Assembly: GCA_947442105.1 (NCBI GenBank)
Contig: CANEVH010000003.1
Location: forward strand, 31,704 to 95,703
From: Comamonadaceae bacterium
Lineage (GTDB): Bacteria > Pseudomonadota > Gammaproteobacteria > Burkholderiales > Burkholderiaceae_C
DNA: 64,000 nt
Direction: 5' to 3'
Within the stretch, counting starts at the first letter, position 1. The number at the start of each line of letters is the position of its first letter. Below are positions 54,872 to 64,000 of the stretch, one piece after another. The position numbers were made by a program, and so were the translations under genes. Below the pieces are notes generated by a model that saw only the letters and a list, made by a program, of their open reading frames with translations, had not been told where the DNA came from and did not search any database.

Positions 54872-57616
54872 ATGCATCGTTCGGTTCTAGCAATAGGTAT
54901 TGCCACGGCAATGGTTCTTTGCGGCTGCGGCAGCGACAGCGCCGCACCGGCTTCTGAAGTTCCGACGGCGACCAAGGCGGAGATAGAAAAGTCGCTGGGC
55001 GACGCGCTGGCAAAGCCGGTTTTCCAATGCGGCACCCAGGCCGACACCCTGACAGCAGACGCCGCCCCCGGTTCGGTCGCCACGTTTGAGAGCGGCCCGG
55101 TGCGGCCGGTGGCGCTGTCGGCCAACGGGCAGCGGCTTTATGTGACCAATACTGCGGCCCATTGCCTAGAAATTTATGCCGTAGAGGGCGATGCCTTGCG
55201 CCTGGCCAGCACCGTGAGCGTCGGCCTGGAACCGGTTGCTGTGGCCGAGCGCAATGGCAACGAGGTCTGGGTGGTGAACCACCTGTCTGACGCGGTCAGC
55301 GTGGTGCGGCTTGATGGCACGCCCCGCGTGCTGCGCACCCTGCAAGTTGGCGACGAGCCGCGCGACATCGTATTTGCTGGCCCGGGCCGCGACCGCGCAT
55401 TCATTACTGCCGCCGCACGCGGTCAGAACAAGCCGGGCTTTACTTCCGAATACCTCAGCACCCCTGGCGTTGGGCGAGCGGATGTATGGGTGTTTGACGC
55501 GGCCAATGTGGGCGATGACTTGAATGGCAAGCCCTTGGCCATCGTGAACCTGCGCACCGAAGTGCCACGCGCGCTTGCAGCCAGTCCTGACGGGACCTCG
55601 GTTTATGCGGCGGCCTTTCATTCGGGCAACCGAACCACCACCCTGCACCGTGACGCGCTGTTCCAGACGGTAGGAAACACCAGCACCCCCTTTCTCAAAC
55701 CCTCCTCCCCCAGCAGCTTGGACGGACAAGCCGCATTGCGCACCGCCCTGATTGTTCGCAACAAGGGCACGCAGTGGCTCGACGAAGCCGCAAAGGACTG
55801 GTCTGACCGGGTGAAGTTCAGCATGCCCGACGAAGACGTGTTTGTGATTGACGCTGCGGCCGCTGCGCCCACAGCCACGGCCAGCTTCAGCGGTGTGGGC
55901 ACCACCTTGTTCAATATGGCGGTCAGCCCCTCCAATGGCAAGCTGTTTGTCAGCAATACCGAGGCCTTTAACGAGGTCCGCTTTGAAGGATCGGGCGCCC
56001 GCAGTAGCGGCAGCACGGTGCGTGGCCGCATTGCAGAGAGCCGGATCACGGTGATTGACCCCAGCAGCGCGGCGGTCACGCCGGTGCATCTGAACCGGCA
56101 CCTGGACTACACGCTGCAAGGCAGCGCCGTGCCAGCGGCTGACAAGGCCAAGACGCTGGCGCAAGCCATGGCCCTGGTCACCAGCCCCGGCGGCGAACTG
56201 ATGTACGAGGCAGCCTTTGGCTCTGGCAAGGTGGCAGTTCTATCCACCGATGGTTTGACGGCCAATTTCACGCCCGATGCCAGCACCCATATTGACGTGC
56301 CAGCCGGGCCTGCGGGCTTGGCACTGAGCGCCAACGGCAAGCGGCTGTATGTGTATTCGCATACCGCCCACAGCATTAGCGTGGTGGACACAGCCGCCAA
56401 AAAAGTGCTGGCGACCACCGACTTGTTCAGCCCGGAGAGCACGGCCCTGCGTGCGGGCCGCCAGTTTTTGTACGATGCCCAACTGAGCTCGGCCAACGGC
56501 TCGGTATCGTGTGCGAGCTGCCACATGTTTGGCGACATGGACCAGCTGGCCTGGGATTTGGGCAACCCGGACGAGTCCACCGTAGCCAACCTCAATGGCT
56601 ATCTGCCCCGCTCCAGGTTCGTGAAGACCACTTATGCATTTCACCCGGTTAAAGGCCCGATGACCACCCAGACTTTGCGCGGCATGCGCGGTAATGGCCC
56701 CTTGCACTGGCGCGGCGACCGCATGGGCCTGAACAAAACCGACGTCAACGGACGCTTGGAGTCTCTGGAAGAAGCGGCATTCAAAGAATTCAATGACTCC
56801 TTTGTCAGTTTGCTGGGGCGCGATTCCACCTTGAGCGCCGCACAAATGCAGTCGTTCACCCACTTCGCCATGGGCTTGGCCATGCCCCCTAACCCGGTGC
56901 GCCGGCTCGACAACACGCTCACCGCCGATGAGGCGGCCGGTCAAGCGATTTACCACAACAAAAAGGACGTAACCGGTCTGGGCTCGTGCAACGATTGCCA
57001 TACCCTCGACCCGGCCGGAGGAAAGTTCGGCACGTCGGGCTTGATGACCTTTGAAGGCGACCGGGTTACCGGCGACTTCAAGATTCCGCAATTGCGCAAT
57101 ATGTACCAAAAAGTGGGCATGTTTGGCTTTAGCGCGGCGGCTGGCGCCACCAATTCGGGCCCCCAGCTTCGGGGATTTGGTTTTGGCAATGACGGCTCGA
57201 TTGACACCTTGGAGAACTTCTTCTCAGACCCCGTATTCGTGTTCGACAACCCGGCGCTTGATCGCAAAAAGGTCAGCGCCTTTGTGCTGGCTTTTGACAC
57301 TGACTTTGCGCCCGTGGTGGGCCAGCAAGTCACTTGGCGCCCCGGAGCGACCAGCGAAACCGAGGCGCGGCTCACCTTGCTCAAGCAGCAGGCCCAGGTG
57401 ACCGCGCCACGCCGCGCATGTGACTTGCAAGCCCGTGGCGCGGCGGACGGTGTCGCCTTTAGCGCTTTGATGCAAGCCGACGGAAGCTGGCTGCTGCGCA
57501 GCGGTGGCAGCACATCGGACGCTGCGCTGCGCCAACTTGCCACCAGCAGCCAACCACTCACTTTTACCTGCCTGCCGCCGGGTACGGGCCAACGCACCGC
57601 ACTCAATCAGTCATAA
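54872..57616 (+). CDS. Lipoprotein beta-propeller fused to diheme cytochrome c peroxidase-like domain
   Basis: Lipobox VLCGC, YncE-like repeats (RLYVTNTAAHCLEIYAVEG, NEVWVVNHLSDAVSVV), CASCH and CNDCH heme motifs. Confidence 0.8.
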   Translation: MHRSVLAIGIATAMVLCGCGSDSAAPASEVPTATKAEIEKSLGDALAKPVFQCGTQADTLTADAAPGSVATFESGPVRPVALSANGQRLYVTNTAAHCLEIYAVEGDALRLASTVSVGLEPVAVAERNGNEVWVVNHLSDAVSVVRLDGTPRVLRTLQVGDEPRDIVFAGPGRDRAFITAAARGQNKPGFTSEYLSTPGVGRADVWVFDAANVGDDLNGKPLAIVNLRTEVPRALAASPDGTSVYAAAFHSGNRTTTLHRDALFQTVGNTSTPFLKPSSPSSLDGQAALRTALIVRNKGTQWLDEAAKDWSDRVKFSMPDEDVFVIDAAAAAPTATASFSGVGTTLFNMAVSPSNGKLFVSNTEAFNEVRFEGSGARSSGSTVRGRIAESRITVIDPSSAAVTPVHLNRHLDYTLQGSAVPAADKAKTLAQAMALVTSPGGELMYEAAFGSGKVAVLSTDGLTANFTPDASTHIDVPAGPAGLALSANGKRLYVYSHTAHSISVVDTAAKKVLATTDLFSPESTALRAGRQFLYDAQLSSANGSVSCASCHMFGDMDQLAWDLGNPDESTVANLNGYLPRSRFVKTTYAFHPVKGPMTTQTLRGMRGNGPLHWRGDRMGLNKTDVNGRLESLEEAAFKEFNDSFVSLLGRDSTLSAAQMQSFTHFAMGLAMPPNPVRRLDNTLTADEAAGQAIYHNKKDVTGLGSCNDCHTLDPAGGKFGTSGLMTFEGDRVTGDFKIPQLRNMYQKVGMFGFSAAAGATNSGPQLRGFGFGNDGSIDTLENFFSDPVFVFDNPALDRKKVSAFVLAFDTDFAPVVGQQVTWRPGATSETEARLTLLKQQAQVTAPRRACDLQARGAADGVAFSALMQADGSWLLRSGGSTSDAALRQLATSSQPLTFTCLPPGTGQRTALNQS

Positions 57617-57732
57617 GCGTGCGCGAATGCGCGTCGTGTCAAGGGCTGTTGGGCTTGTTGGGCTGATGACATTGCGAGGCCCCTGTCTTTCATGAAGGTC
57701 GGCAACACCCCAATGATGAAAGTTCTTGCACC

Positions 57733-58626
57733 TTAACCAAACAACTGGCCCCGCGCCGCGTCGGTAATGGCCACCACACAGGGGTGGGTGATGCGCCGCT
57801 CTACCGACACTGCAAAAAACTCTTCCACCAGTTCGTCGCTGCGACCCACGCACTGCACACCAAACTGCTCCAGCGTCTGCGCCTCCATGACGCTGGGCAC
57901 CATAAACACACCGCCGCCTTGCTGGCCAAAAGCGGTCATCAGGGCCGCATCGTCAAACTCACCGACGATGCGCGGCGCGATGCCGTGGCGCGTCAGCCAG
58001 GCCTCCAGCGGCTGGCGCACCGAGGCCTGTGCGCCGGGAATGAGCAAGGGCGCGCCTCCCAAGCAGCCGGGGAATGTGCCCTGCAGCTGCTGCGCCACCG
58101 CAGACGATGCACAAAAAGACATGCTGCTGCGCCCCAAGGGGTGGTTAAAGGCGCGCACGTTGATGCGACGCGCCATCGGCTCATCAGCGATCACCAAATC
58201 GAGCCGGTTCAAGGCCAAGCGCGAGAGCAAATCTGGAAACTTGCCCTCGCTGGCCACCAAACGCACTGGCATCCCCAGGCCCAATGCGGGTTCCAGCAAG
58301 CGGTAAGCCACCGATTTGTTGACCGCATCAGCCACGCCGACACGGAACTCCAGCACCGGCTGGCCGCCATGGGCCTGGCGCACTGCAGTTTCTAGCTCGC
58401 CACCCAAGGCGAATATCTGGTCCGCAAAACCCAACGCCACGCGCCCGGCTTCGGTCAGTTCCATGGTGCGACCGCTTCGTTGGAACAGCTTGCGGCCTAA
58501 ATCTTCTTCGAGCAGGCGGATTTGTCCCGACAGGGTTTGGGGCGTTGTGTGCAGCTGCGCACCCGCGCGCATCACGCCGCCGGCCCTGGCCGTGACCCAA
58601 AAATAGTGCAAATGCTTGAAATTCAT
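57733..58626 (-). CDS. LysR family transcriptional regulator (NhaR-like)
   Basis: MNFKHLHYFWVTARAGGVMRAGAQLHTTPQTLSGQIRLLEEDLGRKLFQRSGR. Confidence 0.9.
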   Translation of the reverse strand: MNFKHLHYFWVTARAGGVMRAGAQLHTTPQTLSGQIRLLEEDLGRKLFQRSGRTMELTEAGRVALGFADQIFALGGELETAVRQAHGGQPVLEFRVGVADAVNKSVAYRLLEPALGLGMPVRLVASEGKFPDLLSRLALNRLDLVIADEPMARRINVRAFNHPLGRSSMSFCASSAVAQQLQGTFPGCLGGAPLLIPGAQASVRQPLEAWLTRHGIAPRIVGEFDDAALMTAFGQQGGGVFMVPSVMEAQTLEQFGVQCVGRSDELVEEFFAVSVERRITHPCVVAITDAARGQLFG

Positions 58627-58820
58627 GGGGATCTTGGGATGTTGAAATGCCCAGCAGCACACCGAGAGCAAGCCGAGTCACTTCGATTTATGCGATGTAA
58701 AAATTAAACAAATACGAATTTACGCGAAGAATAAACGCTTTTACAGTCGGCGCTTCGGGGCCTGCGCTGCGCGGCCCTGCATCTGGCACCGAGGGGTGCA
58801 CTTTTTTCAAGGAGATTGGT

Positions 58821-59354
58821 ATGCGACTTAGTACCCGCGGACGCTTTGCGATCAACGCCATGATTGATTTGGCCTTGCGCGACCCGCATTGCCCGGTGCC
58901 GCTGAGCGACTTGGCGCTGCGCCACGGCATCTCGCTGTCCTATCTGGAGCAAGTGTTTGCCAAGCTGCGCCAGCACGGATTGGTGGAAAGCACGCGTGGG
59001 CCCGGTGGCGGCTACACCCTAGGGTTTCGCGGTGACGCGATCACGGTGGCAGACATCGTGGTGGCCATTGAAGGCACAGCCCCCAGTTTGCAAGCCGACG
59101 ATGCACAGGGCGCTGCGAGCCCTGCCGACATGACCCAAACCCTGTGGGAACAGCTGCACACCGCGCTGATGGAACACATGCGAACCATCAGCTTGCGCAG
59201 TTTGGCACTGGAGCAGCGTGCCAAGGGTTTTGCGGTGCAAGACCGCAAAGCGCGCAAAAAGGGCATTTTGAAAAACCCCGCTTCGCTGGTGCAGCGGCCC
59301 AGCGCACCGAACTCGGTGTTCGCATTGGGCCAGTGGCTGCCCCACAAAGTCTGA
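58821..59354 (+). CDS. Rrf2 family regulator (IscR-like fold, lacking cluster cysteines)
   Basis: MRLSTRGRFAINAMIDLALRDPHCPVPLSDLALRHGISLSYLEQVFAKLRQHGLVESTRGPGGGYTLG. Confidence 0.9.
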   Translation: MRLSTRGRFAINAMIDLALRDPHCPVPLSDLALRHGISLSYLEQVFAKLRQHGLVESTRGPGGGYTLGFRGDAITVADIVVAIEGTAPSLQADDAQGAASPADMTQTLWEQLHTALMEHMRTISLRSLALEQRAKGFAVQDRKARKKGILKNPASLVQRPSAPNSVFALGQWLPHKV

Positions 59355-59635
59355 ACCTGTTGGCACGCTGTGGTTGAGCGTCCAAAGCGACGCACCCGGC
59401 GCGCTGCTTGTCGCCGCTTCCGGGCGCGTGACACGGTCGAAACGATACGAGGATTTTTTTTCAATTCAAGCTGAAAAAAAGGTCAGCGCGAATTGCGCAT
59501 GGGCAGCGAAATTCCAGGGTTAACCCCATTCAAGGGACGAACCCGCAACACTACATTGGCGTTGGCCTGGGGTGAGCCATTGGGTTGCGCTCGGGGCATC
59601 TTGCAACTGCTGTTAAACCATCAAAAAGGAACACC

Positions 59636-60913
59636 GTGAAACTAGTCAAACTGACATCACTCGCTGTGGCGATTGCCGCACTGGGTGCGACATCGGCTTA
59701 CGCACAAGACGCCAATCTGTCGACTCTTCAGCGCATGGGCAATACCGCCACCAATATGAACATCCCTTCCATTCCCCAGGAAGGTAAAAATGCCGATGCG
59801 ATTCGCGCCAATTTGAAGAAAGTCAAATTGCCCGATGGATTCAAGATCGATCTGTACGCCGTGGTGCCAGACGCGCGCTACATGGCCATTGCACCATCGA
59901 CCAATATGCTGTTTGTCGGCACGCGCAAAACCACCGTGTGGGCTGTGACCAACCGCAATAACGGCGACGCCGCGACCGAAGTCAAGGCCTTTGCACCCTC
60001 CATCAAATTCAGCAACCCCAATGGCGTTTGCTTTACCAAAGACGGTTTTTTGATTGTGGCGGAATCCAACCGCATCCTGCACTTCCCCGCAGCCGAGTAC
60101 TTTTATGAAGGCCCGGACGTGGCTGTTGGCGTGATAGTCCCTGAGGGCAAGCTGATCCCGGTGGAAGAGCAGTCTTTCAACCACACGGGCCGCGTGTGCA
60201 AAGTGGCGTCTGACGGCAAAATTTACGTCACGCTGGGTCAGCCTTACAACGTGCAGCCCAAGGACAAAGTGGCCTTGTATGAAGACGTGGGCATTGGCGG
60301 CGTGGTGCGCTACAACGGCCTGGACGGCACGGGCCGCATGGTCTACGCCAAGGGCATGCGCAACCCAGCAGGCCTGACCATCGGACCCAAGGGTGACATC
60401 TGGACCACCGACAACCAGGTCGATGGTTTGGGCGACGACATTCCTCCAGGCGAGCTGAACAAGCTGACCAAGGCGGGTGAGCACTTCGGCTTTCCGTACT
60501 ACAACGGGCACTACAAAGTGGCAGGCTCCCCTGCGGCAGCAGACCTCAAAGACATGAAAGAGCCCGCTGGCCACATCTACCCGCAAGTGGAGTTCCCAGC
60601 GCACCAGGCCCAATTGGGCGTGGCGCATTACACCGGCAAGGCCTTCCCCGCGAAGTACCAAAACGGTTTGTTTGTGGCGTCCCACGGCTCCTGGAACCGC
60701 ACCGTGCCTAGCGGCTACCTGATCAACTTCGTGCCTATCAAGGCCGATGGCAATGCAGGACCTTCCGAAGTGTTTGCAGATGGCTTCTTGGACAAGAACA
60801 CCGGACGCGCTTTGGCCCGCCCTGTGGACGTGGCCAACTTGCCAGACGGCTCGATCTTGGTGTCGGATGACTATGCTGGCGCGATCTATCGCATCAGCTA
60901 CACCGGCATGTAA
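59636..60913 (+). CDS. PQQ-dependent sugar dehydrogenase-like (soluble GDH/Hip-type) beta-propeller protein, secreted
   Basis: GTG start, signal peptide MKLVKLTSLAVAIAALGATSAYAQ; GMRNPAGLTIGPKGDIWTTDNQVDGLGDDIPPGELNKL motif. Confidence 0.82.
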   Translation: MKLVKLTSLAVAIAALGATSAYAQDANLSTLQRMGNTATNMNIPSIPQEGKNADAIRANLKKVKLPDGFKIDLYAVVPDARYMAIAPSTNMLFVGTRKTTVWAVTNRNNGDAATEVKAFAPSIKFSNPNGVCFTKDGFLIVAESNRILHFPAAEYFYEGPDVAVGVIVPEGKLIPVEEQSFNHTGRVCKVASDGKIYVTLGQPYNVQPKDKVALYEDVGIGGVVRYNGLDGTGRMVYAKGMRNPAGLTIGPKGDIWTTDNQVDGLGDDIPPGELNKLTKAGEHFGFPYYNGHYKVAGSPAAADLKDMKEPAGHIYPQVEFPAHQAQLGVAHYTGKAFPAKYQNGLFVASHGSWNRTVPSGYLINFVPIKADGNAGPSEVFADGFLDKNTGRALARPVDVANLPDGSILVSDDYAGAIYRISYTGM

Positions 60914-60955
60914 TTCATAGGCAAAGCACGGGCCTGGTGCCCGTTGCTCCCACCT

Positions 60956-60985
60956 GCCGGGGCCCTTGTGGGCCCCCGGCTTTTT
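60956..60985 (+). terminator. Rho-independent terminator
   Basis: gccggggccc-ttgt-gggcccccggc followed by ttttt, between the sugar dehydrogenase-like gene and the cytochrome c gene. Confidence 0.75.
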
Positions 60986-60997
60986 GTACGCTCCCCC

Positions 60998-61312
60998 ATG
61001 AAAAAACTCTCTTTTGTTTTACTGGTCTGCGCTGCGCTCAACGCGCTTGCCGACGATGTCGCCCAAGGCCGCGCCAAGGCCGATGTGGCATGCGCCCTGT
61101 GCCACGGCCCCACGGGCATCGCGACACTTCCCAACGCCCCAAATCTTGCAGGCCAGCAGGCGATTTATCTGAGCGAGCAGTTGAAAAACTACCGCAGTGG
61201 CAAGCGACAGCACGAGGTCATGGGCGTGATCGCCAAACCGTTGACCGACGCCGAAATCGCCCAACTCGCTGCGTGGTACAGCGCCGTTAAAGTCACTGCC
61301 GAGGCGCCCTGA
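60998..61312 (+). CDS. Class I c-type cytochrome
   Basis: Signal peptide MKKLSFVLLVCAALNALA, CALCH heme motif. Confidence 0.9.
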   Translation: MKKLSFVLLVCAALNALADDVAQGRAKADVACALCHGPTGIATLPNAPNLAGQQAIYLSEQLKNYRSGKRQHEVMGVIAKPLTDAEIAQLAAWYSAVKVTAEAP

Positions 61313-61328
61313 ACCGGGGCAGTGAGCA

Positions 61329-63512
61329 ATGCCTTGTCCTTCCATTCCACTGGCTACTTCGATGTCTTCACCATTCAAATACACCCCCTTGACCGTCGCC
61401 TCCATGGCCTTGCTGTCTGGCCTGCTGGCACCCGCACTTGCCCAGACGCTTGATGAGGTGGTGGTTTCTGCCTCCCGCGCGCAGGCCCGCAGTTTTGACG
61501 CGCCGGCCGCCATCCAGTCGGTGGGGCGCGAGGTGATTCAAAACGGCGGCCCGCAGGTCAATTTGTCCGAGTCGCTGGTGCGCGTGCCGGGCCTGACTAT
61601 TTTGGACCGCAGCAATTACGCGCAGGATTTGCAGCTCTCCATCCGTGGCTTTGGAGCGCGGGCGGCGTTTGGCATTCGCGGCATTCGCCTGCTGATTGAC
61701 GGCATTCCGGCCACCACGCCAGACGGCCAGGGCCAGGGCTCATCGGTGAGCCTAACCTCCATGGACCGCATCGAAGTCTTACGCGGACCGCTGGCCCAGC
61801 TTTACGGCAACGCCTCTGGCGGCGTGATCCAGGCGTTTACCAAACCGGCCTCCCCGGTGCCCTTGGTGGACTACCAGTACTATGTAGGCGACTACGGTCT
61901 GCACCGCGCCGACTACCAGTTCTCTGACACCGTGGGGGACTATGGGCTGGTGGCCGACTACAGCACTTTCACCATCGACGGCTACCGCGACAACAGCCGT
62001 ACCGAGCGCAAGCAGTTCAACGGCAAGCTCGACTTCAACACCAACAACCAGACACGTGTGACCCTGGTGTTCAACCAGTTTGATATGCCACTGGCGCAAG
62101 ACCCGCTGGGTTTGACCGCAGCGCAATGGGCGTCCAACCCCGCGGGTGCTGGCAACTACGCCGCCCTGTACCAAACGCGCAAGGCCGTGCTCCAAAACCA
62201 ATTGGGAGGCTCTGCAACCTACACCGTGGACCGCGACCGCTCGTTCACCGGGCGCGCCTACTACGGCACCCGTGACAATTTGCAATACCAAAGCGCAAAC
62301 ACCATCACCAATCCACCGGCTGCCACCTGGGTCGGCCTGAACCGCAAGTACTTCGGAGCGGGTTTGCAATACAACGAAAACACCCGCTGGGGCGAAACGC
62401 CGGTGCAGTGGGTCTCTGGCTATGAATTCGACCGCTCGCGCGAGTACCGCCAAGGCGGCGGCACGCTGTATGGCGAGAAAAGCAACGATCCGCCCACGCG
62501 CAATGAAGACAACCAATCAGAAAACAGCGACTTCTTTGCACAGGCCACCGCCCACGTCTCCGAGGCCGTGTCCGTGGTGGGCGGACTGCGGCACAGCGCG
62601 GTGCGCTTTGCCAGCGACGACTACCTGGTTACACCCAGCAGCCCCGATGGCTCGGGCAGCGTGAGCTACCGCGCCACCACGCCCGTGCTCGGGGTGACCT
62701 ACTACGCCACCGAACACCTCAATGTCTACGCCAACTACGGCCAAGGCTTTGAGACGCCCACGCTGGCGGAGATGGCCTACAGCAACGACCCCGGCGCCAG
62801 CGGCCCCAAAGGCGCGTTCAATTCCACCCTGAACGCGTCCAACAGCCGCCACTATGAAATCGGAAGCAAATGGGCGCCAAGCCGCCAAACCCGTGCAGAT
62901 TTTTCCGTCTACCAGATAGACACGACCGACGAACTGGTAGTCGCCCAAAGCTTTCGGGGCGCAACGGCGTACACCAATGCGCCGGGCACCTCGCGAAGCG
63001 GGTGGGAACTCTCTGCCCACACCTTGCTATCGCCCCAGGTTTCGGCCACGCTGTCGGCCTCTGCCATCAATGCGCAGTACACCAAAGACTTTGATTGTGT
63101 TGGCTTGCTTTGCAGCGGCAAGACCAAGATTCCTTCCGGCAGCAAGATGCCGGGTATTCCTGAGACCTCCTTTTTCTCTGAAGTGGCCTGGTCCAGCAGC
63201 CCCGCGCAGCCAGGGGCCAAGTCCGCCCCGGTGGGAACCCGGCTGGGCTTCGAAGTGGTTCAAGCCGGCAGAATGTACGTGAACGACTTGAACGATTTGG
63301 CGCCGGCCAATGGTCACACTATTTTCAACCTCAGCGCCAGCCAGCGCTGGGCAGTGGACCGGGCAGCGGTCACGCTGTACGCGCGCCTGAACAACGCCAG
63401 CGACGAGCGCTATATCGGCTCTGTCATCGTCAACCAAAGCAGCAAGCAGTTTTACGAACCGGGCCTGCCGAAGAACTGGATGCTTGGCGTCTCGGTATCT
63501 GCACCGCTTTAA
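61329..63512 (+). CDS. TonB-dependent outer-membrane receptor
   Basis: Plug domain (SIRGFGARAAFGIRGIRLLIDGIPATTPDGQGQ...RIEVLRGPLAQLYGNASGGVI) and C-terminal barrel ending NWMLGVSVSAPL. Confidence 0.93.
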   Translation: MPCPSIPLATSMSSPFKYTPLTVASMALLSGLLAPALAQTLDEVVVSASRAQARSFDAPAAIQSVGREVIQNGGPQVNLSESLVRVPGLTILDRSNYAQDLQLSIRGFGARAAFGIRGIRLLIDGIPATTPDGQGQGSSVSLTSMDRIEVLRGPLAQLYGNASGGVIQAFTKPASPVPLVDYQYYVGDYGLHRADYQFSDTVGDYGLVADYSTFTIDGYRDNSRTERKQFNGKLDFNTNNQTRVTLVFNQFDMPLAQDPLGLTAAQWASNPAGAGNYAALYQTRKAVLQNQLGGSATYTVDRDRSFTGRAYYGTRDNLQYQSANTITNPPAATWVGLNRKYFGAGLQYNENTRWGETPVQWVSGYEFDRSREYRQGGGTLYGEKSNDPPTRNEDNQSENSDFFAQATAHVSEAVSVVGGLRHSAVRFASDDYLVTPSSPDGSGSVSYRATTPVLGVTYYATEHLNVYANYGQGFETPTLAEMAYSNDPGASGPKGAFNSTLNASNSRHYEIGSKWAPSRQTRADFSVYQIDTTDELVVAQSFRGATAYTNAPGTSRSGWELSAHTLLSPQVSATLSASAINAQYTKDFDCVGLLCSGKTKIPSGSKMPGIPETSFFSEVAWSSSPAQPGAKSAPVGTRLGFEVVQAGRMYVNDLNDLAPANGHTIFNLSASQRWAVDRAAVTLYARLNNASDERYIGSVIVNQSSKQFYEPGLPKNWMLGVSVSAPL

Positions 63513-63557
63513 CTGCCATGAAGGTGCGCCGCGCCCCCATGCATGAACCTTGTTTTG

Positions 63558-64000
63558 CTAAGCGCCAATGCCAGCGGCGCCGTACTCCACCACCTGCGCC
63601 GGTTGCACGGTTTGCGCCGCTGCGCTCTGTGCCATCGCCGTGACAGCATGCCTCAGGGGCGAGTTCGGTGCCAGAACGCCGAAGTAGCGGTGACGGTGCG
63701 TTCGCGGTGGTGGCACCAGCTTGGCAATGCGATCCATCAGCTCCAGCGGCGTGAGTGTGAGCTCATCGACCTTGGCACCGCGTTTGTGGTGGAGGTTGCT
63801 GCCGGGCTCGCTGTGCTGCTTGGCGCAGCGGTAAACCAACTCGCGGCCCGCTTTGCGCAGCCGCTCCATGGCAAACGGCGGTCGGGCGCAGTAGCGCAAC
63901 AAACGCTCCAGCCCGGCGCGGTCGTGCGCTGCAATGCATACGCTGGTGTCCACCGAGAAGCCGCTGTGCTTGTAGCCCAGCATCTCTTGGGCCTCGAAAC
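63558..64000 (-). mobile_element. IS91-type (Y2) transposase remnant, N-terminus beyond window
   Basis: FEAQEMLGYKHSGFSVDTSVCIAAHDRAGLERLLRYCARPPFAMERL...LTLTPLELMDRIAKLVPPPRTHRHRYFGVLAPNSPLRHAVTAMA. The stop comes early, before the expected C-terminal extension. Confidence 0.75.

Noticed and set aside
55166-56164. Minus-strand ORF (332 aa) opposite the propeller/cytochrome gene
   Set aside because: No domain signature; the plus strand carries clear lipobox and heme motifs.

Overview
The window looks like a high-GC betaproteobacterial chromosome segment, probably Comamonadaceae/Burkholderiales judging by gene content. From left to right it contains: (1) the 5' end of a GMC-family dehydrogenase plus a gluconate-2-dehydrogenase subunit-3-like gene. 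(2) A composite type I restriction-modification island of about 13.3 kb (1832-15107, minus strand). hsdR and hsdM sit at opposite ends, and between them are a Schlafen/AlbA_2 ATPase-like gene, fic, a broken KilA-N gene, dinD, hsdS, an AAA ATPase plus TOPRIM-like (DUF4276-like) pair, rhuM and a DUF1016/PDDEXK gene. (3) Adenosine deaminase, DUF805 and CapA genes. (4) A putative sulfoacetate operon (iclR-tctC-sauS-sauT). (5) A type IV pilus minor-pilin cluster (pilE, pilY1, pilX, pilW, pilV, with a divergent fimT). (6) cobT/cobS-like genes coupled to an iclR gene, divergent from xsc-ackA-soeABC (sulfoacetaldehyde to acetyl-P plus sulfite, then sulfite oxidation). (7) A tightly packed operon with a membrane-anchored ATP-grasp, DedA, hydrolase, DoxX and YHS genes. 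(8) Cupin, DMT transporters, MipA, a beta-propeller/cytochrome peroxidase-like fusion, LysR, Rrf2, and a PQQ-type dehydrogenase with cytochrome c and a TonB receptor. (9) An IS91-type transposase remnant at the right edge. The strongest novelty candidates are the AAA+TOPRIM module, which appears to have been inserted at the start of rhuM and left a duplicated rhuM 5' fragment, and the CobST-like AAA+/VWA pair coupled to the xsc/soe regulator. All family assignments come from reading motifs; no database search was run.
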